A stretch of 64,000 bases of DNA from JBGSPQ01 sp041738505 (lineage in GTDB: Bacteria > Patescibacteriota > Gracilibacteria > UBA1369). Every line of letters begins with the position of its first letter. Within the stretch, counting starts at the first letter, position 1. The notes beneath the pieces are model-generated. The model searched no databases, was not told where the DNA came from, and saw only the letters and a program-made list of their open reading frames with translations. A program made the position numbers and the translations under genes. Below, in pieces: positions 46,487-55,550 of this stretch. The DNA is taken from NCBI GenBank assembly GCA_041738505.1, contig JBGSPQ010000005.1, positions 82,471-146,470 on the forward strand. Direction: 5' to 3'.

Positions 46487-47023
46487 TTACGTTGAAAAGA
46501 AAATATAAGTCAGAACCACCCCAATGGCTATACCAACCACAAAAACCAGCGGAATTTTTTTATCTTCGCGTCTGTCTTTGGAGCTGGCCAGCTCGGTGAG
46601 TAAATTGGAATTCATAATAATCTGCTGATCGGCGTTGGCGTCAAAAACCTCTTCCAGTTCGCGATTGGCTATCAGATTAACAAAAGTACCAAACCGAACT
46701 TTAATGAATTCTTTGGCCGAAGCCTCGTCAAATCTTTCCATAACGGCAACCGGAGCCGGTTTTGGTTCCTCCTCCTTCACCGCATGAACCTCCATCCTGG
46801 GCGGACGGGCCGGCTCATAATCAATATCCATTTCCACCTTGTTCACTTCAAAATCGGAATCCTCATCCAACGGATCGGCAAAAGGAATGTCATCCAGATC
46901 AATTTCCTTCACCGTAAAATCGCCCTTCCTTTTGGATGCCGGTTTCAAATCGCGCACAGACCCGGAAGCTTTGGAAGAAGCGCCCTTTTTGGATGAACCC
47001 CTGTTTGAATTTGACTGTTGCAT
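46487..47023 (-). CDS. Uncharacterised tail-anchored membrane protein
   Basis: 178 residues from the ATG at 47021-47023; a longer frame to 47068 would run into the promoter, so I reject it. A Ser/Lys-rich N-terminus and an acidic middle (DIDLDDIPFADPLDEDSD-like) are followed by a helical segment and one C-terminal membrane helix at about 157-176. No family recognised. It leads the pyrH-frr-rseP unit and is separated from pyrH by 1 nt. The promoter leaves almost no leader. Confidence 0.7.
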   Translation of the reverse strand: MQQSNSNRGSSKKGASSKASGSVRDLKPASKRKGDFTVKEIDLDDIPFADPLDEDSDFEVNKVEMDIDYEPARPPRMEVHAVKEEEPKPAPVAVMERFDEASAKEFIKVRFGTFVNLIANRELEEVFDANADQQIIMNSNLLTELASSKDRREDKKIPLVFVVGIAIGVVLTYIFFST

Positions 47024-47034
47024 AGCTACGCATA

Positions 47035-47063
47035 AATATACCACCTGAACAATATGAATACAA
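47035..47063 (-). promoter_or_regulatory. Promoter of the membrane protein-pyrH-frr-rseP unit
   Basis: On the minus strand, TTGTAT (47058-47063), a 17-nt spacer ending TGG, then TATATT (47035-47040). The predicted start is only about 5 nt before the ATG at 47023, so the message may be leaderless. Confidence 0.65.
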
Positions 47064-47074
47064 AACAAAAATCA

Positions 47075-47103
47075 AAAACCGCCCCTTTAAATGAGGCGGT
47101 TTT
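47075..47103 (-). terminator. Terminator of groES-groEL
   Basis: AAAACCGCC (47075-47083) pairs with GGCGGTTTT (47095-47103) around an 11-nt loop, with a T tract on the minus strand. It lies 23 nt after the groEL stop. Confidence 0.85.
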
Positions 47104-47126
47104 GAAAATAATTATTTACCTGTGCC

Positions 47127-48761
47127 CTACATCATTCCACCCATACCGCCCATTCCGCCCGGCATTGCGGGCATATCGGGTTTTTCTTCGGGAATGTCTG
47201 TGATGGCGGCCTCGGTTGTCAAAAAGATTCCGGCAATGGAAGCGGCGTTTTGCAGGGCGCTTCGCGTTACCATTTTGGGATCTATGATTCCGGCCTCCAC
47301 CATATCAACATAAGTGTCTTTGGCCGCATCATATCCCACACCTTTTTTCTGTTCTTTAACTTTGTGAACAATCACGGCGCCGTCCTTGCCTGCATTTTCC
47401 GCAATCTGATGCAAAGGCGAGGAAAGACAGTTCTTAACAATATGAACTCCGGTAAGCACATCGCCTTCAACGTCAAGACCGTCCAGAACGTGAGCCGCCT
47501 GCAACAGCGCCACCCCGCCTCCGGGAACAATCCCTTCCTGCACGGCGGCCTTGGTCGCAGAAACCGCGTCCTCTATCCTGTGTTTCTTTTCCTTAAGTTC
47601 CGTTTCCGTGGCGGCACCCACTTTAATCACACCCACACCGCCGGCCAGTTTGGCCATACGTTCCACCAGTTTCTCCTTATCAAAATCCGAAGTGGACTTA
47701 TCCATATGCACCTTGATTTCAGAGATTCTTGCATCCACATCCTCTTTCTTACCTTTACCCTCCACTATAATGGTTTTATCCTTGTCGGAAATCACCTTCC
47801 TGGCCTCACCCAAATCCTCCAAAGTGGCATTTTCCAGTTTCAAACCGAGCTCTTCCGTAATCACCTTACCACCGGTAAGAGCGGCAATATCCCTTAACAT
47901 TTCTTTTCTCCTGTCTCCGTATGCCGGAGCCTTAACCGCCAGCACGCTGAACACCCCGCGAATCTTGTTCAAAACAAAAGTCGCCAGAGCTTCGCCTTCA
48001 ACATCCTCGGCAATAATAACCATCTCTTTCTTGCCCGATTGAACCAGTTTTTCAATCAAAGGAAGAATATCCTGCACCGAAGAAATTTTCTTGTCGGTAA
48101 TAAGAATCATCACATCCTCATAAATGGATTCCATTCTGGCCGCGTCCGTAACCATGTAAGGGGAAATATAACCGTTATCAAAATTCATACCTTTCACAAC
48201 CTCTTTTTCCAGACCCATAGTCTGCGATTCCTCCACCGTCACAACGCCGTCATGTCCCACCTCTTCCAGAATATCGGCAATCAAAGCGCCCACCTGTTCA
48301 TCCTGGGCGGAAATGGTGGCAACCTGCGCCACGCGTTCCTTTGAATCACCCACGTCAATTTTCACTTTATCCAATTCTTCAACCAGCTTTTTCACGGCCA
48401 GATCCATACCTTTTTTAAGATACATCGGATTGGCGCCGGCGGTAATATTCCTGTAACCCTCGCGAATCAGCGCTTCGGCCAGAACCGTGGCGGTGGTTGT
48501 ACCGTCACCGGCAATGTCGTTGGTTTTTGTGGCGACCTCTTTAACCAACTGCGCGCCCATATTTTCAAAAGGGTCTTTGAGTTCAATTTCCCTGGCGATT
48601 GTCACACCGTCGTTGGTGATCATCGGCGCGCCGTATTTCTTGTCTATCACCACATTGCGCCCTTTGGGGCCCAGAGTGATGCGCACGGCATCCGAAAGCT
48701 GTTGCACGCCCGAAATCATTTTCTGACGGGCAATGTCTCCGAAATTTACCTGTTTTGACAT
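47127..48761 (-). CDS. groL: Chaperonin GroEL
   Basis: A 60-kDa chaperonin subunit. 544 residues with the ATP site GDGTTTATVLAEALIREG near 86-103 and the Gly/Met-rich tail GGMGGMGGMM, which marks the standard bacterial form. It follows groES by 34 nt and is controlled by the CIRCE elements upstream of groES. Confidence 0.98.
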   Translation of the reverse strand: MSKQVNFGDIARQKMISGVQQLSDAVRITLGPKGRNVVIDKKYGAPMITNDGVTIAREIELKDPFENMGAQLVKEVATKTNDIAGDGTTTATVLAEALIREGYRNITAGANPMYLKKGMDLAVKKLVEELDKVKIDVGDSKERVAQVATISAQDEQVGALIADILEEVGHDGVVTVEESQTMGLEKEVVKGMNFDNGYISPYMVTDAARMESIYEDVMILITDKKISSVQDILPLIEKLVQSGKKEMVIIAEDVEGEALATFVLNKIRGVFSVLAVKAPAYGDRRKEMLRDIAALTGGKVITEELGLKLENATLEDLGEARKVISDKDKTIIVEGKGKKEDVDARISEIKVHMDKSTSDFDKEKLVERMAKLAGGVGVIKVGAATETELKEKKHRIEDAVSATKAAVQEGIVPGGGVALLQAAHVLDGLDVEGDVLTGVHIVKNCLSSPLHQIAENAGKDGAVIVHKVKEQKKGVGYDAAKDTYVDMVEAGIIDPKMVTRSALQNAASIAGIFLTTEAAITDIPEEKPDMPAMPGGMGGMGGMM

Positions 48762-48795
48762 ATTAAAAATAAATTAAAAGATATTTGATTCAGTA

Positions 48796-49104
48796 TTATT
48801 CAACAACTGCCAGAACATCGGATTGGCTTAACACCAGATATTCCTTTCCGTCCAGTTTGACTTCGGTCGGACCGTATTTGGTAAACAAAACCGTGTCCCC
48901 CACCTTAACATCCATCGGCATGCGCTTTCCATCTTCGTCAAATCTGCCCGGACCCGCCGCCAACACCTTGCCCTTCTGCGGTTTTTCCTTGGAAACGGTA
49001 TCGGGAATAATCAGCCCGGAAGAATGTGTTTCCGGTTCATCCGCGGCCTCCACAATCAGATGATCCTGCAGTGGACGTAGTTTTAAATTGCTCATTTCCG
49101 TCAT
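48796..49104 (-). CDS. groS: Co-chaperonin GroES
   Basis: The heptameric lid of GroEL. 102 residues; motifs LKLRPLQDHLIVEAA near the start, the mobile loop (ETHSSGLIIPDTVSKEKPQ) and GDTVLFTKYGPTEVKLDGKE. A second ATG at 49093-49095 (MSNLK) gives a more typical start and may be the true one. Confidence 0.97.
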   Translation of the reverse strand: MTEMSNLKLRPLQDHLIVEAADEPETHSSGLIIPDTVSKEKPQKGKVLAAGPGRFDEDGKRMPMDVKVGDTVLFTKYGPTEVKLDGKEYLVLSQSDVLAVVE

Positions 49105-49146
49105 ATTGATTTTAAATTAAATGATAAAAATTTATTTGATATTTAA

Positions 49147-49173
49147 TTGGCACTCCTAAAAACAGACTGCTAA
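49147..49173. promoter_or_regulatory. CIRCE element 1
   Basis: TTGGCACTC-N9-GACTGCTAA against the HrcA-binding consensus TTAGCACTC-N9-GAGTGCTAA: one mismatch per arm. It lies between the groES promoter and its start codon. Confidence 0.85.
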
Positions 49174-49177
49174 TCAA

Positions 49178-49207
49178 ATAATATCAGTTAGCACACTCGG
49201 GCGTCAA
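49178..49207 (-). promoter_or_regulatory. Promoter of groES-groEL
   Basis: On the minus strand, TTGACG (49202-49207), an 18-nt spacer, then TATTAT (49178-49183). The -35 lies inside the second CIRCE element and the -10 between the two, so HrcA binding would block polymerase. Confidence 0.7.
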
Positions 49208-49214
49208 GTGCCAA
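49188..49214. promoter_or_regulatory. CIRCE element 2
   Basis: TTAGCACAC-N9-AAGTGCCAA is a second, more degenerate HrcA site 14 nt from the first. It overlaps the -35 of the groES promoter. Confidence 0.75.
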
Positions 49215-49221
49215 CATAACA

Positions 49222-49256
49222 AAAAGACCGGATGACAAACAACTCCATCCGGCCTT
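49222..49256 (-). terminator. Terminator of rny
   Basis: CCGGATG (49228-49234) pairs with CATCCGG (49246-49252). On the minus strand it is followed by a T tract, 27 nt after the rny stop. Confidence 0.75.
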
Positions 49257-49278
49257 ACATTTTAAATATTCAATTCAT

Positions 49279-50796
49279 CTAGCTGGCAAACTCCTCCACT
49301 CTTGTTTCACGCACAACATTGACTTTAATCTGCCCGGCATACTGAAGATCTTTTTCTATCTTGCGGGAAATGGTGTAGGAAAGCTTGGTCGCCTCCAGGT
49401 CATCAATTTCCTCCGGTGCCACAAACACGCGAAGTTCGTTTCCGGCCTGCACCGCAAAAGATTTACTCACACCCTTGAACGAATTGGAAATCGCTTCAAT
49501 GTCCTGAAGTCTCTTAATAAACGTTTCCAGATTATCTTTGTTGGCCCCCGGTCTTGCAATCGCAATCTGATTTGCCGCCGCTACCACCATTGCCTCCACG
49601 CTTCGCGGTTCGGGATCGCCTTCATGCGATTCAATCACATGAACAATTTCTTCCGATAAACCAAATTTTCTGGCTATATCCCTGCCAATCTGCGCGTGCG
49701 GCCCCTGAATTTCATGATCCACCGCCTTGCCAATATCATGAAGCAGACCGGCCTTTCTGCAAATGGAAACATCCGCACCCAGCTCCCCCGCCAGCGAAGC
49801 CGCCAGGAAAGAAACCTCCATGGAATGCTTTAATACGTTCTGCCCGTAACTGGTTCTGAATTTCAATCGGCCCAGCAGTTTGACCAGATTTGGGTGAAGA
49901 CCCGAAACTCCGGTTTCAAACGCGGCCTTTTCGCCAAGTTCCTTGACCATCACATTAACCTCCTCTTTAACCTTTTCCACCGTCTCTTCAATTCTGGCCG
50001 GATGAATACGACCGTCGGAAATCAAACGCTCCAGCGACACCTTGGCCATATACCTTCTTACAAGATCAAAACCGGAAATCAAAATGGATCCCGGCGTGTC
50101 GTCTACAATTACATCAATACCCGTAGCCTGCTCAAAAGTATTAATGTTTCTTCCCTCACGACCGATGATCCTGCCTTTCATGTCATCGCTGGGGAGATTC
50201 ACAATCGTGGCCGTGGATTCGGAGGCCGTTTCGGCCGCGTACTTCTGAATGGCGTCGGCCAGAATGAACTTAGCCCTTTCCCTGGACTGCTCTTTAAGTT
50301 CTCGCTCGGCCAGTTTGATCTGCCGTACAATCTCTTCCTTGGAATCCTCCTCCACCTGTTTCAATAAAATTTCCTTGGCCTCATCGCGTGAAAGTCCGCT
50401 GATTTTTTCCAGTTCCTTGGCCTGCAAATCATGAATCCGCTGAACCTCCTCACGTAGCTCCCTAACCTGTTCAACCTTCTTTTCCAACTCCGTTCTGCTA
50501 TCCTCCAGATTATGAATTTTTTTATCCAGAGCCTCTTCCTTGCCGACCAGCCTTTCTTCCACAACCCTCATCTGGTCGCGTTTTTTCTCTTCCGTGGTCT
50601 TGGTTTCATCCATAATCTTCAAAGCCTCGTTTTTTGCTTTGTAGATTATTTCCTGCGCTTTGGAGTTGGCCTGCTGAACCAGCATCTCCCCCTTTTCCTT
50701 TAGGTCCTTGTTCTTTTCCTCAACCTGTTTCTTGCGGACAAAATAGCCCGCGCCGGCTCCGACAATCAGAGCAAGCAGTGCGTAAACGTATGTCAT
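49279..50796 (-). CDS. rny: Ribonuclease Y
   Basis: A membrane-bound endoribonuclease that starts mRNA decay. 505 residues from the ATG at 50794-50796; an upstream TTG (50832) would add 12 residues before the membrane helix and is less likely. N-terminal membrane helix (about 3-22), long coiled coil (about 25-190), KH domain (GRIIGREGRNINTFEQATG, about 205-224) and HD domain (AGLLHDIGKAVDHE, about 345-358). Single-gene unit with its own terminator. Confidence 0.96.
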   Translation of the reverse strand: MTYVYALLALIVGAGAGYFVRKKQVEEKNKDLKEKGEMLVQQANSKAQEIIYKAKNEALKIMDETKTTEEKKRDQMRVVEERLVGKEEALDKKIHNLEDSRTELEKKVEQVRELREEVQRIHDLQAKELEKISGLSRDEAKEILLKQVEEDSKEEIVRQIKLAERELKEQSRERAKFILADAIQKYAAETASESTATIVNLPSDDMKGRIIGREGRNINTFEQATGIDVIVDDTPGSILISGFDLVRRYMAKVSLERLISDGRIHPARIEETVEKVKEEVNVMVKELGEKAAFETGVSGLHPNLVKLLGRLKFRTSYGQNVLKHSMEVSFLAASLAGELGADVSICRKAGLLHDIGKAVDHEIQGPHAQIGRDIARKFGLSEEIVHVIESHEGDPEPRSVEAMVVAAANQIAIARPGANKDNLETFIKRLQDIEAISNSFKGVSKSFAVQAGNELRVFVAPEEIDDLEATKLSYTISRKIEKDLQYAGQIKVNVVRETRVEEFAS

Positions 50797-51135
50797 ATAA
50801 ATAAAGAAGTTAGAAGTTAACTTCTGTATCAAAAATAAATTTATCCAATCTTAATTAAAGCTCCCGATATGGGTTTATTCCCTCTCGCGGCCCCAACCTG
50901 CTATTTATTGATCCTCTGTTTAATCCGTATAAACGCATCATTATTATTACTGGGATAAGCTTCAAAAAAAAATTGAACCAAAGTGTTATTGATACAGCCC
51001 GATTTTTTTCACACAAAAAGCTTAAATGAGAACATCATTATAGTCAATATTGTCAAATTGATCATTTTTAAGCATTTTTTTAGAAAAATTTAATGTCCAA
51101 CCTATATCTTTGCCACATACTGTTTAAATAAACAT
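50797..51135. other. 339-bp AT-rich intergenic region
   Basis: Between rny and the lamin-tail gene. It contains the 12-bp palindrome GAAGTTAACTTC (50813-50824) just upstream of rny and a hairpin with a T tract at 51020-51081. I see no tRNA, no ORF with coding character and no clear riboswitch. The promoters of both flanking genes must lie here but could not be assigned with confidence. Confidence 0.5.
51020..51081 (+). terminator. Orphan hairpin with T tract, possible small RNA end
   Basis: GCTTAAATGA (51020-51029) pairs with the interrupted TCATTTTTAAGC (51062-51073), then ATTTTTTT. No plus-strand gene lies upstream that would need a terminator, so this may be the 3' end of a small RNA or part of the leader of the next gene. 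Confidence 0.3.
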
Positions 51136-52854
51136 ATGTGGAAAAAATCAATTTCTGTTTTATACATACTATTTATGGCAAGTGCATCCGCCTCGGCCCA
51201 GATAATTACCGAAACCGAGGCAACCCCGTCCGCAATTTCCGAACCGGGGGCTACATTTCTAATCACCGAAATAAACTATAAAAATGCAACCGCCGACTGG
51301 GTGAAAATGAAATACTTTTCACCATCCGGCAAGCCGATGAACATCAAAAACATCTCCTTTGTCGATGATTCGGTTTTAAAGACAATCAATGACAATATAT
51401 TAATAGCTTCGGGACAGGAACTGCTTTTAACCTTTAAAAGCGACCAAACCGATTCCGTTCCCTATCTGTTTTCTTCACGGTCCGGACTGACCGGCACCAC
51501 CGAACAGTTTATTGTTTACGATGGCGGCATGAATATCCTGGACGCGATTTGCTGGACCAGCGACGCACCAACGACATCCGAAATTTCCGACATGGCGGAA
51601 CTGTATGAAAACGAGGGGTGGGAGTCTGCGGACATTTTTTCGTGCACGGCCAGCTCCGCGTTGAAAACCGACGAGTCGTTAATAAGGCGCGCGGGCGCCG
51701 ACACCAACAGTCGGAACGATTGGGCAACGCAGACGGAGCTGGCCTCCGCTATGGAAAACCCCACCGTCTCTCCGGTCTCAACCCCCGTAACCCAAACTGA
51801 AAGCATTACTGACGAAACTTTTTACAACGCCGTGCCGATAAGTCTTATAAATCCAATTCCCACGGCTTCCACCGGCTCGGTGTCCTCCCTTCCAACCAAC
51901 GCCCCAAATGCTCCCGCATCAATTCAATCCACTCCGGTCAACACTCCCCTGACAAACCTGGACACATCCCAAACCACAAAACTGGATCCCAACGCCGCTC
52001 CCTCCTCATCAAAAAAATCATCATCCAAAACATCATACGCAAACGGCAACCTTTCCCCCAACATCATCCTCACGGAAATCATGCCCAACCCGGACGGCAC
52101 CGACACCAAAAAAGAATGGATTGAACTGCAAAACAACGGAGACGAAGACATCAACCTTGGCAACTGGACGCTGGACGACGCCGAAGACGGCAGCAAACCT
52201 TATATCATCCCCTCCTCCGTCACTGTCAAAGCCGGCGAAACCCTTGTTCTGGAAAGCAAAGACACCAAGCTGTCACTTGCCAACGGCGAAGACGAAGTCC
52301 GGCTTTTTGATTTCACCGAAACCATGATTGACTCAATCGGCTATGAAAGCGCCCCCAGCGGAGAATCTTATTCAAAAATAACCGTCATCACCGAACAGGA
52401 CAAAGAAATTTCCGACTGGATCTGGACCGCCGATATCACCCCCGAAAAACCAAACCCGGTCTATCTGGAAATTACCGCGGAAATCACAAAAGAACCCCAG
52501 TTTGAATCCTCTTATTATTTTGAAGCCGCCGACTCCGCGCAAAACAATCTGCATATACTCTTCAGCGAAGACATCATAGCCGCACCTCTGGCCAAAGCCG
52601 GATTTCTCGTTGGCACAAAAGTTAAATTACTGCTGGAGCCGGACCCCGAAGACCCCGCGAAATTTACATTAAAAAAATATGAAATTTTGGAAAATAAACC
52701 CGTTCAAAAAGAAAACAACTTACTATTGCCCTCTATCGGGGTACTGATGGCATTAACCGTCGGAGGAGCTTTTTACCTTTTACGAAACAAAATTCCATGG
52801 CAAGATATGGAAGCATCTAAAAAACATCTTCATGAAGAAAAAGAAAAACTTTAA
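51136..52854 (+). CDS. Surface protein with two lamin-tail (LTD) domains
   Basis: 572 residues. A signal peptide (residues 1-22) is followed by a divergent lamin-tail-like domain (about 35-160; LITEINYKNATADWVKMKY). A Ser/Thr/Pro-rich linker (about 195-305) leads to a clear LTD domain (about 309-415; ILTEIMPNPDGTDTKKEWIE, then NLGNWTLDD). A C-terminal membrane helix lies at about 530-550, followed by a short basic/helical tail. LTD domains in bacteria are extracellular beta-sandwiches often found on nucleases and surface proteins. No nuclease domain is seen. It overlaps the next gene by 23 bp. Confidence 0.83.
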   Translation: MWKKSISVLYILFMASASASAQIITETEATPSAISEPGATFLITEINYKNATADWVKMKYFSPSGKPMNIKNISFVDDSVLKTINDNILIASGQELLLTFKSDQTDSVPYLFSSRSGLTGTTEQFIVYDGGMNILDAICWTSDAPTTSEISDMAELYENEGWESADIFSCTASSALKTDESLIRRAGADTNSRNDWATQTELASAMENPTVSPVSTPVTQTESITDETFYNAVPISLINPIPTASTGSVSSLPTNAPNAPASIQSTPVNTPLTNLDTSQTTKLDPNAAPSSSKKSSSKTSYANGNLSPNIILTEIMPNPDGTDTKKEWIELQNNGDEDINLGNWTLDDAEDGSKPYIIPSSVTVKAGETLVLESKDTKLSLANGEDEVRLFDFTETMIDSIGYESAPSGESYSKITVITEQDKEISDWIWTADITPEKPNPVYLEITAEITKEPQFESSYYFEAADSAQNNLHILFSEDIIAAPLAKAGFLVGTKVKLLLEPDPEDPAKFTLKKYEILENKPVQKENNLLLPSIGVLMALTVGGAFYLLRNKIPWQDMEASKKHLHEEKEKL

Positions 52855-53530
52855 ACAAATAAGCGCCTCCACATTGCTCTTTCTGGCCGGACTGTTTCTG
52901 GGGCTTGCGGTGGGCTTGCTGTTAATTCCCAAAACGGAAACCGTTCCCGTGGAAACACCTGTCACACCGATGGAAACCGCCCCCGCTTCAATCGCCCCCC
53001 CGTTTCTGGGAAACGAAAAAGCAAAAGTGCAAATAGTGGAATACACCGATTTTGAATGCCCGTTCTGCCGCGAATACTACAAAAACGTATTTAGCGGGTT
53101 GATGCGGGAATATATAGAACGTGGGCAAATCGGATACACCTTTAAAGACTTCCCCCTTCAACAATACAAAAACAACATTGATGCCTCCCTGACCGCATAC
53201 TGCGCCGCCGAACAAGATAACTTCTGGCCGATGCACACCTTTTTATTTGAAGAACAGAAAACCTGGGAAGGAAGAGAAGATGCAAAGGTTGTGTTCAAAA
53301 ATTTTGCTCAGGACCTTGCGTTGGATATGAACGCATTTGATGCCTGCCATGCGTCACAAAAATACTTTCAAACAATCCAAAAAAACATAGACACCGCCAC
53401 TCCCCTGAACATAAAAGTCACCCCCACCGTCTTTGTAAACGACATCAGGATTGAAGGACTGCAAACTGCGGAATACTACAAACAGGTCATTGATGCGGAA
53501 ATCCAAAGAACCTCGACCCTAAGTGAATAA
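52832..53530 (+). CDS. DsbA-like thioredoxin-fold oxidoreductase
   Basis: 232 residues. The N-terminal membrane or signal segment (about 10-32) is followed by a Thr/Pro-rich linker and a DsbA-type domain. The active site CPFC is at about residues 75-78 in YTDFECPFCREYY, the helical insertion includes YCAAEQDNFWPMHTFLF, and the cis-Pro loop is KVTPTVFVN. Likely role: disulfide formation in secreted proteins at the outer face. It overlaps the lamin-tail gene, so the two are co-expressed. No VKOR or DsbB partner is in the window. Confidence 0.9.
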   Translation: MKKKKNFKQISASTLLFLAGLFLGLAVGLLLIPKTETVPVETPVTPMETAPASIAPPFLGNEKAKVQIVEYTDFECPFCREYYKNVFSGLMREYIERGQIGYTFKDFPLQQYKNNIDASLTAYCAAEQDNFWPMHTFLFEEQKTWEGREDAKVVFKNFAQDLALDMNAFDACHASQKYFQTIQKNIDTATPLNIKVTPTVFVNDIRIEGLQTAEYYKQVIDAEIQRTSTLSE

Positions 53531-53535
53531 AATTT

Positions 53536-54246
53536 TTATACGGATAGCTCGGTTTCGGCTATCCTGAAAAGCAATTCGGCCAGTTGTGCTCTGGTCAATT
53601 CCATTTGCGGATCAAATTCACTGCTTCCATCAACCGACCCCATCCATCCTTTTTCATCGGCCAGATTAACATAAGGTTCATACCAAGGAGCCCCCTCCCT
53701 TTGATCTTCCAGACCAACCACTTTATAAGCATGGATTACAATTTTCAAGAACTCCGCGCCCGTAATATTTCTTTCCGGATAAAACTTATTCTCCTCGGAT
53801 CCACTCACCCATTCCCTCCCTTTCGCATAACAAACATAAGGTGCAAACCATTCATCACCCACATCGTTAAAACAATATCTGTAACTGACATGATGCGGAT
53901 AAATATGAAGCGCACCCACCACCAGTTTCATAACCTCTCCCCTGGTAATCAACTCATCCGGTTTAAAACTGCCATCCTCATATCCCTTGATCACACCCTT
54001 GCTTTTTAAATAGGTAATCGCCAGAGCGTTGGGATGATTTCCTGCAACATCGGCAAACAAGTTTCCACTGATTTCACCGTTTTCATTTGCCGAAGGGCGC
54101 AAATTCGTAGAATCAAAAAATAGCTGTCTGAAATTTGGCATATAATAGACAGCCACAGTCAAAAGAGCCAAACACAAAAAAAAGACGGAAAAGAATACCA
54201 GAGACTTTTTCTTGAGAGGCTGTGTTGAATTTTGGTCCTGCGCCAT
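53536..54246 (-). CDS. Membrane-anchored SLH-domain protein
   Basis: 236 residues. A cytoplasmic basic N-terminus and one membrane helix (about 15-34) are followed by three SLH motifs: SKGVIKGYEDGSFKPDELITR, WVSGSEENKFYPERNITGAEF, and a third ending in FDPQMELTRAQLAELLF. The protein is almost only an anchor plus SLH repeats, so it could link membrane and wall polymer. It converges on the DsbA-like gene with a 5-nt gap and is last in a minus-strand unit. Confidence 0.85.
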   Translation of the reverse strand: MAQDQNSTQPLKKKSLVFFSVFFLCLALLTVAVYYMPNFRQLFFDSTNLRPSANENGEISGNLFADVAGNHPNALAITYLKSKGVIKGYEDGSFKPDELITRGEVMKLVVGALHIYPHHVSYRYCFNDVGDEWFAPYVCYAKGREWVSGSEENKFYPERNITGAEFLKIVIHAYKVVGLEDQREGAPWYEPYVNLADEKGWMGSVDGSSEFDPQMELTRAQLAELLFRIAETELSV

Positions 54247-54313
54247 AAAACGGGATAATAAATCCCTAAATTATAACACAAAACAATTAACCGTTAAAGT
54301 CTAATAAGAAATT

Positions 54314-55507
54314 TTATCCCCTGTGCAATAATTTATCGTATTCCGTTTCATAAATATGCAGGAAAGCGAAAAACAACGTCAAAATCAAAGGCCCGAAAAT
54401 CACTCCTATCAGATTGAACGCGAATATCCCCCCAAAAACGGCCAGAAACATCAATAGCTGATTCATCTTTGTCTTACCACTGATTAAATACGGTCTGATA
54501 AAATTATCCACAATGCTGACAACTCCAAATCCCCATGCCATCAAGAAGATACCCCCAAACCAGCTCTGGCTTGCCAACAACAAAATGGCGGCGGGAAACC
54601 AGATTGTGGCGGTCCCGATAACCGGCACCAGCGAAAACACCGCAATCGCCGTACCCCAGAAAAGCGCATTTGGAATTCCCGCAATAGCAAATCCTATACC
54701 TCCCAAAGTACCCTGAACCACAGCAGTCAGGAAAATGCCGTATAAAGTGGCGTTGCTGATTTCACGAAACTTTTTGAACAATTCCTCTTCGTGTTCACTG
54801 GGAAGCGGACTTAAAGTCTTGATCCGCTCAATAATGAGATCACCGTCTTTAAACATAAAAAACATGGAAAAAGCCAAAACCACAAAATTTATCAACATCC
54901 AGAAAAAGCCCTTCAAAAGAGCCGTACTCTGCTCCACCAGCCAGGAAGTGACCGTCCTGGCCAGGTCCATAATACTGGTCTTTAAATCAATACTGTCAAA
55001 ATCTATCAAACCCTGAAGATGCTCTCTTAAAAAACCCATGGAGTCATAAATAAAACCACCGGGACTCCACTTTATAAGCCAGTCCAGCGCACCAATCCGC
55101 ACCTGATCCACCGTGTAAACATATACATCACGGGCCTGACTTCCCAGTAAAACCACAAAAACAAACAACGGCACCACAATTAACACAATAATTAAAAAAG
55201 TGGTAATCAAAGCAGCCAGAATCTTCCTATTATGCACCAAAGCCAGTATCTTTTCATATGCTCCGTAAAAAACCGTCACCAAAATCGCCGCCAAAACCAA
55301 AACCATTATAAACGGACTGAAAATATGCAACAGATAAAGACCGGAAATAATAAGACATGCTATCAAAAAATATCCGGGGAAATTAGAAATAACCACCCCG
55401 TCCATTTTCTTGATTTTAGCCTCCGAAATTTTTACATCTCCTTCAATCTGCACTTTATCGGCCTGGATTTTAACTCTTTTTGCGGATCCTTTATTCCGAA
55501 AAGCCAT
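54314..55507 (-). CDS. AI-2E family transporter (PerM-like)
   Basis: 397 residues, about eight membrane segments. It has the family motifs near the third quarter (FREISNATLYGIFLTAVVQG, then GIGFAIAGIPNALFWG) and the C-terminal GVIFGPLILTLFFAF. Family members carry out diverse export roles (autoinducer-2, Na+/H+ or others); the substrate here is unknown. About 38 soluble residues precede the first helix. The SLH gene follows after 67 nt. Confidence 0.88.
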   Translation of the reverse strand: MAFRNKGSAKRVKIQADKVQIEGDVKISEAKIKKMDGVVISNFPGYFLIACLIISGLYLLHIFSPFIMVLVLAAILVTVFYGAYEKILALVHNRKILAALITTFLIIVLIVVPLFVFVVLLGSQARDVYVYTVDQVRIGALDWLIKWSPGGFIYDSMGFLREHLQGLIDFDSIDLKTSIMDLARTVTSWLVEQSTALLKGFFWMLINFVVLAFSMFFMFKDGDLIIERIKTLSPLPSEHEEELFKKFREISNATLYGIFLTAVVQGTLGGIGFAIAGIPNALFWGTAIAVFSLVPVIGTATIWFPAAILLLASQSWFGGIFLMAWGFGVVSIVDNFIRPYLISGKTKMNQLLMFLAVFGGIFAFNLIGVIFGPLILTLFFAFLHIYETEYDKLLHRG

Positions 55508-55550
55508 ATTTTGATTTTATGAAAAATTAATTCGTACAGAGTATAAAAAA

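Noticed and set aside
46487..47068. Longer start for the tail-anchored protein at 47068
   Set aside because: It would put the coding start upstream of the -35 of a good promoter; the ATG at 47021-47023 is preferred.
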